Shown here piece after piece: positions 33,701-45,489 of a stretch of 64,000 nucleotides of DNA. A program made the position numbers and the translations under genes. This DNA is from Oenanthe sinensis (taxonomy: Eukaryota > Streptophyta > Magnoliopsida > Apiales > Apiaceae). The first letter of the stretch is position 1, and every line of letters starts with the position of its first letter. The DNA lies in the NCBI GenBank assembly GCA_028671895.1, contig CM053810.1, positions 62,001,501 through 62,065,500 on the forward strand, written 5' to 3'. Below the pieces are notes generated by a model that worked only from the letters and a program-made list of their open reading frames with translations, was not told the origin of the DNA and did not search any database.

Positions 33701-36700
33701 CGAGAATAATGCACAGTTTCTGATCTACAGTATTCACAATGGCAGAAACTCTACATAAAAATATAATCATAAATCAGATTTATGATAATATTGAAAAATT
33801 ATAATGATATCTACAGACCATGCACATCAATATGTACACCTGTTCACAGCTGATTTCCTCACTTTTACACTCTTAGAGGTGCGCCTTTTCTTACTTGCAG
33901 AACCAAAATCAGCACCAGGTTCTTCAACTTCATCTGTTTACGCAAAAAGAAAGATATTATACTTAATAACAAGAGTTCCAAGTATTATTTAAGATTCCTA
34001 TCACATGAACGTCCAACATCAGGGTCAATCACTCTAGTAACAAAGTTAATTTATCCTAATTGAACCCTAAAACTAGGCTTCCTTGCAAAGCACAGGAAAG
34101 CATTGTCAACAAACTAGTTATAAGACTAACCTTCAAAGTTCCCATTTTCACTTGGTCTGTGCAGCGCACGATAAGCTGGATCACATGCTGACATGATGTC
34201 CATCATTTGATACTTGGAAAACTCCAGTATTCTTTCTATCATCTAGAATATTGAACTTTTTAGAACCCAACAGCATATCCTCAATACTATGTATCAAGAT
34301 TGGCTAATACATTTTCCCACAAGTTAAGGCACCAGTTGCATATTACTACAAACTATAATAAATGAGCACAGACACATACCTCTTCATTATAGAGCTTCTT
34401 TGGCATGCCACTATTAGCCATTACCAGTAGAGCAGCGTGAATGGACTCGAGAGCAACAGATACTGATGATAGAACATCTGAATCTGCCTGAAATATAACA
34501 ATTAATAGTTAAAGCGAGAACAGTACGAAGCAATAATAATATACTAGAACAATTGGGTAAATCTACTCAAAATCTGTTTTAGGCAACTTGATGCTTAAAT
34601 ACTAGAAGAATACTGATCAGAAGATTAACAGGGGTTCAACCCAGTAGCTTACAAACAATAAAAGATGAATCATAAAGATATTGACTTTCATCATTGAGAT
34701 GTGGATGACACACAATTTAACAATTCTATATTTCTATGTATGTGCATCTAAGGAATGTAAATTTTCTACCACAGTTGGAATAATACAGATATTCAGAATA
34801 AGGAAAGTGAGGAACTGAAATCCTATAAAAAATATAGCAGCTCAAATACAGATCAGTTGAATTTGGAAAAAATTACTCTCACTATCTGCCCTAAACTGCA
34901 AGAGCTTCAAATTAAAAAAAATTAAAACCATAACAAAATATTAAAATTCAATATCTTCAGACATGCCCCTAGGTTTGTAGATAAAACTACCTTGGTAAGA
35001 TACAGATTTAATACACATTTGAACAATCCTAAGCAATGTGCATCCGAGGCACGTGAATTTCCTAAAACATTTAGAATCATAAATCCAGCATACGGAAAGT
35101 TAATAATAAAATTAATGTTGGTCTCTCCACTATATAGTTTGTGGGACCTTTGTTACCCAAACTCAGTTAGAAGTTTCCATCATGGATGTCTCCAAGAGTT
35201 GGACTCGACAATGTTTACAATAGATATGTTTTGGCCTAATTAAAGTGTCCGAATGTCCATACCCTTGTCCAGTGTTGTTAAAAGTGTGCCTAGGTATAGG
35301 TGAGGCATAAATTATGCTATTTTTACCCTAAAAGTGTGATCTAATATATTATTAAGTACAAATTATGACAAAACTCAAGTACTTTAATATAGAAACCTAG
35401 GTGATATATTTTAAATTTTTTTATAAAATGTGCGCCTAGCTTCTAAAAAGCGTGCGCCTCGCGCCTAGGCTCCAGGGAGTTTTGCGCCTCAGTGCGCATA
35501 GCCTTTCGACAACACTGCCCCTTTCCGAGTGTTCGCGGCAGGTAGTTACGGCAAAATAAAGAGTTGGGGTAACGGAGTGCTGAACTCTTTCTAAATTAAA
35601 AGCCTAGTGAAATTATAGCATCTAAACTCCTAATCAGATAAATAGTATCGCGCGCATACTGCATTCAACCACAAGAACTTTAAATAATTATAAAAAACAC
35701 TAAATATAACAAAACTCTTTTATCTTTGTGCATTATCCTAGACTTGTAATGAGAACCCACCTTATTTTACACTCATAAGGTAGTCACTTATTTATTATAC
35801 ATGTACAATCAAATCAATATCTAAATTAACATTAAAAGAAAGAATCGAAACTACGCTGAACATACAAGTATAAGACACCCAATGAAAAAAAATCTACTTT
35901 AAACTAGTAGAACTTGTTAAACCTATAATAAGAACGGCAAAAAAATGAGAATGATGTTCTAATATTAGAAATCAAAAGGGCTCCCTATCTAATAAAGAAG
36001 TATCAAGAATATTGTACTAATAAACCAAGAAAGATAGGGTTCTCTATCGGATCAAAAATTAAACTAATAACGAGAGAAAAAGGATTAGAATATTACTCTT
36101 TATTTAATGACACAAAGCCCTTTTAATGGTACAACATGATAGTACCATATTTTGGTTACCAACAATATTTATAATATTATTATATATTTCAAAAAATTAC
36201 ATTATCATATTTTTAATATATATATATATATATACAAGATAATTCTAAATTATACTCTACTAAATTATTAGAGCCATAAATGTCTTGACATAAGTAAAAT
36301 ATCTTTTGTAATATATATATTTAATATTAAATTACAATTTTAATTTAACATAATTTATTTTTATTAAAAAATATTAAAATTAGCATGTGTTTGGCATGAG
36401 TTACCTGCTTGTACTAATAAAAGAGAAGGGGTTTTCTGCTTGATTAAGAAGTATCAAAACGAGAAAAACATTCACCTCATTAATTAATGAGTTAAAGGGA
36501 TTGGAAACATGAACATACCACATGCAAAATGTGCGTAATTAATTAATTAAAATCACAAGAGATCAGGAAACAATGTAAGCAAACAAGAATCGGTTACTCC
36601 AAAAAAGGAAAGAAACAGATAGATGAGAACATTAGACCAGCATGGTAGTTATATCCTACAATAAATAATCATCCACCAAAGGATGAGTGTGGAGGTCTTT

Positions 36701-39700
36701 CCTCTGGACAGAAAGGAAGACATTTAAACAAAGATACAAGGTGCAAAGCCTATGGGAATGATTTTGCCAAAATGGAAACTGGGAAGACAATTGATAATAA
36801 GAGAGATGCCTTGAATGCTTACGAAACTACAGACGGACGTTTAACTCTACCAATTCATGTAGCAAATGGAAAGATCAAATTTAACTTCATGTTGTTAGTA
36901 TATCACTAGGAACAGAGACAGATTCCAATACATGTAGCCATAGGAATCCAATTCGTGAAGTTTATTATTAAGATGGGGCCGATGGGCAAAAAGATTAAAA
37001 AATAGAAGGGTTGCAGAATGCACAATTGATTATTACACTACCAGTACTTGGACCACCACATCAAAACAAAATATGAAAAAGAGACAGAGGTCCTTGATCG
37101 ACCTCACCTCAAACTGCTACAGTTGAAACTGTAAGGCAAAAATTTAAGAGAAGCTTTTATAAGGGGATCAGCCAGTGAGTACAATAAATAATAACGTGTT
37201 GAGTCAAAAGACAAAACTTGTAACATCCAGCAGCCTGGGGTAATGATACTGGAGATATACTTTCAAGGAGAACAAGAGCCCAAGGAGGGTATCAAACTAC
37301 ACATATTAATGTCAACATACCTTCAATTTAAATTTCTGTCTAGTTAAAAGAAACTTACAGATGTTACTGAAAAGAAAATCGTGAAAAATCATGATTATAT
37401 GGTCCAATTGATGCATTTAACAATTAGGATCATGTTTTTCCGCTAGTAATTTGCCAATACCAAATTAAGCACTTGTAGCTTCTCCATTTCACATAAATAG
37501 AGGCACAAGGATTCAGGCCGATCTAAATATAACTGTACATCCACAACTGAGATATTTTTAATTGAATTTTACTTTTTATTTATAAATTTGATATAACTTT
37601 TCAATTTTCTCAATGAGGACGGAGATTAGCAATAATCAGAAACCAAAAAATCCTCCTAAATATATAGAAAACTATAAAAGTGAATAAAAATATATAATGA
37701 AACCTTATAGGTAGAAAATCAGTATATGAATTGTATAGAATAGAATGAAAAGTATTGTGCGATATTCCTAAAAGGCAGTAAACAGAAAGAAGTGAATACT
37801 TAATAGCTTGTGCTTGTACAACAAGAGTCATACACTCGTACACTTCATCCATAAGATCTGGAAGAAGACATTCCACATCAACTAGGACAAAAGTGTATAT
37901 TTTGCATTGCAGAATGAAGCAAGAGTATTAACTTTAGTTACAGCCACGATTAGGAGAGATTGACAAACAGAACACAGATTGCTGAGATTGTGAGGTACAC
38001 AATTTGCATAATGTATCATCGGTGTATAACTGCTATTCATTGCATATACACACACACATATATATATAATTTATATAGTATGGACTGTCATATTCTGAAA
38101 GAACCACCCTATAACAGAAATTGCAGTCATGGTACTAGACATTACTACAAGGAAATGCTATACTAGAATTATAAAGCATCTGAATTAAATTATTACAGAA
38201 GTAGAAAGATATCCATTCCTTCCATAAATCTCTTATCTAAATGATGAATTAATACATAAACAAAAGCAGACTAAGAAAGGAAAACAAAATCAAAACAGTA
38301 ACCAACTTCCCTTAAAGATCTGATAATAACATTCTAAGAAAAAGGATGACAATAGACTCAACCCCCCCCCCCCACTCGTGATAGTAATTGATAAGAAAAA
38401 ACCAGTAGGCTCTAGTCACTTGTCAGCAAAACATGGTGGTTCATACATATAGCGAACAAACAGCACATAATAACAAAAATCCATCAAGTTAGCATGAACT
38501 AGTAACTACATACAGAAACATGTAAGTTATGAAAATTGAGGTTCTTTCTTGGGTAGACGGCTTTAGAAAGATGAACAAAACGAGAGTATACACTGCAAAA
38601 AAAAACATGTATAAATGATGGATGTAGGAAGTCACTGATCAGAGAAATTGTAGACATGTACTATAAAATCCGTGAAGATTTAAGAAAAAATAAGAAATAT
38701 AGCTGCACCCATCTGATTGTCTGTTTGGCTTGAATTCCCATAACAACCAACAAGTAGTAGTAATGCAAAATATATCCTGTTAATATATCTCAGCTGTTGT
38801 GCGCAGTACATGTCTACAACAAGCAGCATATGGATACAAAAACGTAAACTTACGTGTTCACATTCATTAATTGATAGTCCTTCTGCTCGATGAATCTGAT
38901 GATCTAAAACCCTTAAGATTCTCACAAGAATATCTACAGGAACCAAATGTAGGAAGTTCTTTGCTCGGATAGAAACAATGTCATTTACAAGTATTCTGAT
39001 ATCAGCAAGAGGTAACGGTAACCATTCAGATTCATCCCGATCATCATCGTTCATTTCTGCCCGACCACACAAATCCTCCAATCCCGCACAAAAACCTCCA
39101 ATTGCAGCATCTAGACCAACAGAAAGCAACTTAATTGCAGCAATGAGACAGAGTAATGGTGAAATGAAGAAACCATAAAGTGTAGAACCTTGAATGGCTG
39201 CGGCATCAGGACCACTTGTAATATCACTTCCCTTCTTCTTGACCTTTTGTTTCCTAGAAGAAGTTAAAATCTTCTCCTGCATTATTTCATAAAATCAGGC
39301 ATAACTGCCATATTCCCAATTGTTAAAAGGGAAAAAGTAGACAGAAGTTAAAAACAAACGTAGTTATTATGGTTATTTTCTGTTCCGCTGGTGTCTCTTT
39401 GGGCTTGATTAGCTGCAGGCAAATCCTGCTGGAATGTACCCTCTTCAATAATCTTACGATTATAAAGTTGCTCCTTCACATGACCTGAGGTACCTGAACA
39501 AAAACTAGGCAGTGAGCAGTGTAATGTTCCACATATTATAACATTATCCATCTTACCCAAAAAGAGTACATATGCATGATTTTCAAAACAGTTGCATATA
39601 CATACTCAAGTAATGGTGGGTGGCATGAGGCACAATGTCTTAAAAAGAACATCAAAACCAGTAGTAACGCTGTGATCATGGCATATTTACAAATGTGGAG

Positions 39701-41974
39701 AAAAATAAATCCTACTCATGCCGTTTGACTTACTAGACTTTGTTTACCTGGCACATGGGACTCGAATGCTTCCGAGTTGCATCGAAGAACCTCGTCATAG
39801 AGGTCCATAGGTCCAACAGAGCCATGACGGTGTGAGCTTGAGTCTCCCTTGAGATTTCTGCAATTTAAAGCACCGCATTTAAAACAAATATATACATCTA
39901 TAATTAGTTTCCTAACAAGGTGATTAGCCATGTTGCGTTAAAAGAGTGGCGGTAACACTTGGATGGTTAAATTTTGATCACTTTTAACAAAATATTGTAT
40001 TCTAAGTTTTAACAAGATTAATTACTAAATAGTTATTAGATAATGAATAATATGCCATCGTACATTATTTATTTATTTTTATTTTTATTGCTAAATAACT
40101 CAAAGTTAACAATTAAGTGGTCGAAAGGAAAATCATTGTTGACCGTAGATATATGTTGATTGCTGAGTGTTTCTGCAGTAGTAGTACACTAACACTTATT
40201 TAATTTCACCTTGTCAAATTTAAAAAACTGCTTTCTGAATAATTCAAACCTTTTATTTAATGTGGTCAATTATATATTGTTAGTCGCAGCAATTTTGTAC
40301 ATGACACAAATATACCAGGTGTGGCTTTTCATTTTTGGTACATAAAACACGAAAGTACATGGTCATATTTCGTGTCGGGTATGAGTTTTCATTTTTAGTA
40401 CACAACACGACAAGATAGTACACGAAATAAATATATTTTATAATTTAATATTTATATTCTTATATAAAGATATATAGTTTTATATATATATATATATATA
40501 ATACATTAACAAGTTTTTATAGAGTTTTATATAAACATAAATATTTTATGTATCTTTCATAAAGATACACATAAATAATAATATTTTAATATATTTTTTA
40601 ACTAAATTATATTAATATTTTTATTTAGTCTACTTGAAAGTACACGAACCCTAAACGGATTGGCTATGGTTTTGACATTTAAGTAAACAAAACACGAAAG
40701 TACACAACATGGTACGATTGCCAAGTCTAGATATCATGTTGGCTTTCATGGCACCATTTTAGTAATCGGCTTGTTTAGGATGTTCTCAAAAATTCCTACA
40801 TAAATGCGCGCTTTAGATCATGTGTAAGTGCGGTGTAAAGGAAAATAACACAAATCCATCTCAGTTCATTTATGTGTGTTCTGTGACTTTCACACATTTC
40901 AGCAAATTGTTGTCTTCTTGGGTAAAACGAATACATCAGTATACATATGACCATATTATATTTATATTTACATGTAGATATATAGAAACAACAATCAAAA
41001 TAAATGGATTCAGTTTAGAAACAACAAATAAGAGGAAAAAAGGAAATCCAAGAGCAGGTACACAAACGTGTTATAAAGCAACAGATTTACAATATATAAT
41101 TCTAATTTACTAGGCTTAGATGAACATCTAATTTCCAACTAATTGACAATTATAGCTAACAGATGTTATTATTATTTTTCACAACAAACAATTTCCATGT
41201 CCCGCAGAATCACTTACCATGACCTAAAACATATGATGATAATAGTAATAATAATAAAGAATTATTGTACCAGTATAATAATATATAACACTGTCGTAGT
41301 GGTCCTTATACACCACCATATCAGTAGTATTAGACTTTGTAGCATTTTCCAAACATCCTCAGCTTCTACCCAAAAAAACAACATTTTTACTCTAAGATAA
41401 CATTACATAGTAATCCCTAGCATTGTAGCTCAATTCGAGCCTCAGCAGAATCATGTGCTTGTAAATTAGTGACCATATACCTTTATGTAATTGACCATTA
41501 CCGGAAAACATTATATTATTTAGCAAATATGATTCGTCTCTTAAATTTGCATTTATTCAAATGAGTTCAAATTTTTCAGAGTCGGCAATTCAAATCACTG
41601 GCAAACAAATCGTACTCCACAAAAGTTTCCAAACAAGCTCAACATTCGTAAATACATACACACATGTATACATAACATAACATAGCAATTCAACAGCAAA
41701 TAAGCATCATATACATAAAACAGTAAAAATCAAAAACTACTCACAAATATGAGACATCAGTTCCTTGAAGCAAACTAGCAATTTTATCCGCCTGATTCAA
41801 CACATCTCTCCGATTCACCAATCTGGAACCATTGGACTCATCAGAAAGGCGAATCTCCTGATCAATCGAGCCACAAAACACCGGCAGCGACGGCAAGGGA
41901 AGGCAGGGAGCAACATCAGAATGAACTGTATTAGAGAGGCTGATGCCTCGGGGAATTCGCCGAGAAGTAGACAT
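24727..41974 (-). CDS. SCC2: Sister chromatid cohesion protein 2 (cohesin loader), 1,774 aa, 28 exons
   Basis: SCC2/Nipped-B with SCC4 loads cohesin rings onto chromosomes in the nucleus. Exons from ATG: 41745-41974, 39748-39857, 39360-39493, 39189-39276, 38854-39110, 34380-34487, 34131-34242, 33840-33933, 33564-33750, 33034-33465, 32439-32956, 32071-32281, 31943-31993, 31654-31812, 31403-31570, 30549-30848, 30292-30444, 29452-29621, 29126-29234, 28721-28882, 28540-28644, 28153-28383, 27601-27734, 27225-27518, 26775-27144, 25922-26014, 25710-25835, 24727-24945. Sum 5,325 nt, all phases consistent, no internal stop. N-terminus has GISLSNTVHSDVAPCLPLPS, shared with Arabidopsis SCC2. A PHD finger (about residues 650-691) is followed by HEAT-type helices and the Nipped-B C-terminal region, ending in a basic/acidic tail. 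Length is close to Arabidopsis (about 1,850 aa). Appears intact. Confidence 0.95.
26320..26704 (-). pseudogene. matK: Plastid DNA insert (matK fragment) in an SCC2 intron
   Basis: Minus-strand frame from 26,704: AEGFAVIVEIPFYLRLLSS, SHNLLSIHSIFPFLEDKF and PYPAHLEILVQ are characteristic of the N-terminal half of plastid maturase K. Similarity stops at about 26,497 and the adjoining 150-200 bp is of unknown, possibly also organellar, origin. Lying inside the intron between SCC2 exons 25 and 26, it is a nuclear plastid insert (NUPT). It is only a fragment and not expressed as matK. Confidence 0.85.
30123..30166. repeat. 13-bp direct repeats around a poly-A tract
   Basis: AAACTTCCTAACG at 30,123-30,135 and 30,154-30,166 enclose GCTGAC plus about 12 extra A. 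It looks like a target duplication around an extremely 5'-truncated poly-A retroinsertion, inside an SCC2 intron. Confidence 0.5.
32637..32761 (-). other. PHD zinc finger of SCC2
   Basis: C4HC3 pattern within exon 11: CSVC, CQGC, FHVEC and WDCQFC with the His in FHVEC. Plant SCC2 proteins have this PHD finger, which is absent from yeast and animal loaders; PHD fingers commonly read histone H3 tails. Confidence 0.9.
34488..38853 (-). other. 4.4-kb SCC2 intron 5
   Basis: Largest intron of the gene. Contains the hAT-like MITE at 35,270, (TA)n at about 36,217-36,234, a poly-C run near 38,362-38,374, a CA/TA microsatellite at 38,047-38,068, and an exon-like piece at 37,800-37,881 that does not fit the phase. 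Otherwise AT-rich without genes. Confidence 0.7.
35270..35517. mobile_element. hAT-like MITE in the large SCC2 intron, 248 bp
   Basis: Left end CAGTGTTGTTAAAAG, right end complement CAGTGTTGTCGAAAGG. The inside has GC-rich GTGCGCCTAGC and CGCGCCTAGGC blocks unlike the AT-rich surroundings. Flanks CCCTTGTC and CCCCTTTC are an imperfect 8-bp pair. This end sequence is widespread among plant hAT-type MITEs. Confidence 0.7.
39111..39188 (-). other. 78-nt stop-free SCC2 intron 4
   Basis: GTTCTACAC...TTGGTCTAG: its length is a multiple of three and it has no stop in the SCC2 frame. Retention would insert 26 residues with a strongly hydrophobic stretch (GFFISPLLCLIAAIKLLSV). Arabidopsis SCC2 lacks this insert, so removal is assumed. 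Confidence 0.7.
39858..41744 (-). other. SCC2 intron 1
   Basis: 1.9 kb, AT-rich. Around 40,315-40,730 there are repeated GTACACGAAA/ACACGACA blocks of a possible degraded repeat, plus (TA)n near 40,477-40,500. No gene seen. Confidence 0.5.
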
Positions 41975-42029
41975 GAAATCAAGCTAAAAACGCATCTATA
42001 ACACTAGAAATGTGTCAATTCAGTTGAGA

Positions 42030-42110
42030 TTAGGGTTTGAATTGAGAGAGTAAGGTTTGGGAGTGGTGAATTGAAAAAAAACCCTAGAAATTGTGTGTGT
42101 GTGTGTGTGT
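42030..42110 (-). promoter_or_regulatory. SCC2 leader: telo-box-like motifs and (GT)n
   Basis: TTAGGGTTT at 42,030-42,038 (AAACCCTAA on the gene strand) lies 56 bp before the ATG; AAACCCTAG is at about 42,079 on the other strand. A (GT)n run occupies about 42,092-42,110. Telo-boxes are frequent near starts of plant cell-cycle genes; function here is inferred. Confidence 0.45.
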
Positions 42111-42129
42111 ATAGGTGTAGATATAAGAT

Positions 42130-43262
42130 GATGTACTATTATTACTGTGTAAGTAATAGATAAAACAAATGGCGGGGAAATCGCGAAGAGAGAATATTGG
42201 GGGCTTTTTTTGTGTGTTCGCGGAGAGCGAGGATGTAGTGGGCAAATTTCAACTACGGTCTCAACTCAGTTTGACTCTACCAGGCTTCCTCGGTACATTT
42301 CAAATTACTCGTATTGGTTTTGGGTGGGTAAAAAAAGAAATGTTGGTGTAAATAATATAAATTTATTTAATAAATAAAAGATACTGATAAATTTAAATGG
42401 TGGAAAAAAGTAGACTATCTATTTACTTTTTTGGAATATTGTTATCCTAGCAAGGAATTGAAAATGATATTTTAAAAGGAAAAACGGAAATAATACGGTT
42501 TTCAAATATGATTTGTTATTTTCTTTTCACAATATGATTTGTTATTATAAATAAGAATAACATAAAAACCTTTTTGAGATCTATATAGGAAAAAGTGGTA
42601 TCTTATCAAATATTTAACCAATGAATAATATCTGTTGAATAAAATAATAAAAGATACCTTTCAATTAAAAGGTGGAAAAAGTAGTGATTCTGGTTGTATT
42701 TTATTTATTGAAATAACATTTCCTTTAAAAATGTAAAGAATTGAGGGGAATTAACTTCAAATAATGTAAATTATTGAATGAAATTGAGATTAATATTTTA
42801 GAAATTAATTAAAATAGTAGTTTAAAATTTTAATATTGTTTATTCATATTATAGTTTTGATATAAGTATATAACTAATTTTTATAGAAAATAAAATAATA
42901 AAGTCCAAATCGTAATTCAACACCAAATCAGTATGAATTTATTAGAGATTTTGTTCATCTAATTTTATTTTTATATTTCAAAAGAAAAGTTATATTAATT
43001 TAATTCCAAAATTTTACTAATTCAAATCAAGCTAGACGTCAATCAAATTCATACTATCGTTTTATACCAAAAAAAGAAGGCTATATAATATTTTAACAAC
43101 TGCCAATCTCGAAAAATTACTTGATATCGCTTTTGTTTTATTATATGTTAGACTTCTTCTGATTTGTAATCTTAAAGAAAAACGAATGTAATATACTAGA
43201 TTTTTTATCTTGATATTGTTATGTTAACGTTCTCCTAAAATCAAATATCAAAGTATACCATC
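42130..43262. other. AT-rich intergenic, nothing recognised
   Basis: Contains the presumed SCC2 promoter. A small plus-strand frame (42,169-42,351) has no recognisable similarity. Confidence 0.4.
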
Positions 43263-43287
43263 TTGTATTATTCTAACATGCGTTCAC

Positions 43288-43460
43288 CATTCTTCATCAC
43301 ATCATTCCCTTCTCTTCAAATTTTGTTCAATTTTTCTTCATTCTCATTCAATTCAATTCAATTTCTTCCCATTCTCCGTCACATCATTCCCTCCTCTTCA
43401 AACCTTGTTCAATTTTTCATTCCATTCTTTTCTCATTCAATTCAATTCAATTTTCTCCCC
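43288..43460. repeat. 82-bp tandem repeat, two copies
   Basis: CACATCATTCCC begins at 43,298 and again at 43,380. Each copy runs through TTGTTCAATTTTTC and ends in ATTCAATTCAATT. Pyrimidine-rich. Confidence 0.7.
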
Positions 43461-43981
43461 CACGAGCCTCACACAAGGTCCGTCAGACCAGACAAACAAG
43501 GGGCACAGTATAATCTTTATCAAACAACATTCAGTGCCACAGTATATACCAGACAAGTGGGGAAGTAAAGCACCCTAGAATTTGTATCAAACACAGTTGA
43601 GTGCCAGAGTATATTTTAACCCTGTTCAGCATCAAGTACAACACAAACCAATAGGAATTACAATGTAAGGTGATTTTCATTCATTCAAACTGATTTCAAA
43701 TCTTAAGAGATGTGGCAAAAGCCTAATCTTTAAATGTTATTTCCAAAAAAGAAAAAATAGAAGAGATATATGACATAATTACTCCAACAATGAGTGAAGA
43801 CCAGACTTGAGGCTACATAAAGGACTATTAAATTAACTAACAAAGAAATGGTACCACGCGCACGACAATAACTGATCTGACATAATAATTATGTACAGTC
43901 ACACATTCTGCTATGCTCAACAAGGCAGCTGGAAGCGAAAATATTTGAACATCCTCCGATACAACTTTGTAACTGGATTCA

Positions 43982-44731
43982 TTAATTCCAGTCAAGCATG
44001 TCAAATAGCCAGAGAACCTCATCCTCTGAGTTTGCAGCATCACAAAAATCTATTTCAATCCCAAACACATCTATCACCTCTTCACTACCTTTGTCCATGA
44101 AAAGTAAAGACATCCATGCCCTAATACCCGACACAAAGGGGTAAGATGAGGAAAATTCCAGATAGTCAAATGCAAGAGCTCTATATGACGTTCGATCTAT
44201 ATAATCAAAAACTGATTTGTTAATTATGCAAGCGACCTTGTTTGAATCCTTGCGACCAACAAGCATAGACACACTAATGGTTTGACACAAAGGAACACTG
44301 AATCTTGGATCCACAGAAAAAGTCATCTTGTATTCCGGGCCCTCCAGGTGAAATCTAAGTACATCGCATATTCCTGGTGGTGGATTCCATACCCCTTTCT
44401 GGAGGACAGGTCCTGCAATCACCTCCGAAAAAATCAAGCTATCTTCAGACCAGATGTCAATATAAAACTCCAAGTCAATGAAGGACAGTCTCGGGGGAAG
44501 TAACTTTTTTTGGTGCTGACGCTTATAAAAGGTTTTAAACAGCTTGTAGTAAGTTACAGTAGGAGCAGATGGCCGCTTGCAGATTGAAGGCCATCTCTTG
44601 GAACACAGGCACTTCCAGAAGTAATCATCTTGGGCTATGTCTCGCCACTGCTTGCTTACCAGCATACAAGAAGCAAGGTCAGTGCCATCCAGAAGCGGGA
44701 AAACATCCTTCAGAATTTCATCATATGACAT
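43982..44731 (-). CDS. F-box protein, At5g39250-like, 249 aa
   Basis: Single coding exon from ATG 44,731 to the stop ending at 43,982. F-box at residues 1-45 (DEILKDVFPLLDGTDLASCM, then VSKQWRDIAQDDYFWKCLC). F-box proteins link targets to the SKP1-Cullin1 ubiquitin ligase. The rest (LPPRLSFIDLEFYIDIWSED, PPGICDVLRFHLEG, YPFVSGIRAWMSLLFMD, EVLWLFDMLDW) matches the small conserved plant F-box family of Arabidopsis At5g39250, of the same length (about 250 aa). No kelch or LRR domain. A 5'-UTR intron is likely: acceptor CTGCAG just before the ATG and a candidate donor GTATGC near 45,324. Target unknown. Appears intact. Confidence 0.9.
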   Translation of the reverse strand: MSYDEILKDVFPLLDGTDLASCMLVSKQWRDIAQDDYFWKCLCSKRWPSICKRPSAPTVTYYKLFKTFYKRQHQKKLLPPRLSFIDLEFYIDIWSEDSLIFSEVIAGPVLQKGVWNPPPGICDVLRFHLEGPEYKMTFSVDPRFSVPLCQTISVSMLVGRKDSNKVACIINKSVFDYIDRTSYRALAFDYLEFSSSYPFVSGIRAWMSLLFMDKGSEEVIDVFGIEIDFCDAANSEDEVLWLFDMLDWN

Positions 44732-45489
44732 TTTCTGCAGTAGTTTGATGCATTACAAGGGCTTAAGAGGCTGGATCAAATGGATACCTGGAACAATAAT
44801 TAAGCTAATAAAATCAGATTCAAAGGCTAATTTATAATTACATACAAATTATCCTCTCTAATACATTTAAATACATATCACTACTTGCCAAAATGTCTGC
44901 AACTAATATTAACAAAGAGAAAAACTCACAAATGAAAAGCATCAATTAAATTTGATGACATATTCAAAATGTCTGCAACTAATAAAAATGACATATTTTG
45001 TAATAACAAATGTAACAGAACTATAAAAGCTCGGAAACGTAATCAAGCGTGAACCTAATACAAGAAAACAATATCATATAACATAACAAACAAATGCAGG
45101 TGCCAAAAAATTGATCATATCTTGAATCTTGACAATCCAATGATCTCCATAAAATAATTAAATTTATTAACTATCATTGCAACTTAGCACGCAACAGCAA
45201 AACATCACATACATAATAATCAGATCCATGTGTATGTATCCTATATACAGAATTGAATTAAACAGGGATATCAATTAATTATAATCAATCAGAGTGAAAC
45301 CCTAGCCAAACAGTTGAAGCATACCATTTCGATGTAATTAATTAATCAAAGGAGAGTTGTGAATTTGTGATGTAAAGAGATTAGTGATGGAAATGTATGA
45401 AAATGATTATAACTGGAAATTATAAGTACCTTAAAAGTCGGAAATTTAGGAAATGAGAAGAGGGGCGAGTCAAGGTCCGAGAGATGAGT

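Noticed and set aside
34992..35243. 83-codon plus-strand frame in SCC2 intron 5
   Set aside because: No recognisable domain or conserved motif; inside a long intron on the opposite strand.
38362..38374. Poly-C run as a possible assembly break
   Set aside because: Surrounding intron sequence is unremarkable on both sides; a homopolymer alone is not evidence of misassembly.
39111..39188. Continuous open frame across 38,680-39,282 read as one exon with a membrane segment
   Set aside because: The hydrophobic insert is absent from the family, and good GT/AG borders plus phase continuity show it is an intron. Kept only as a retention candidate.
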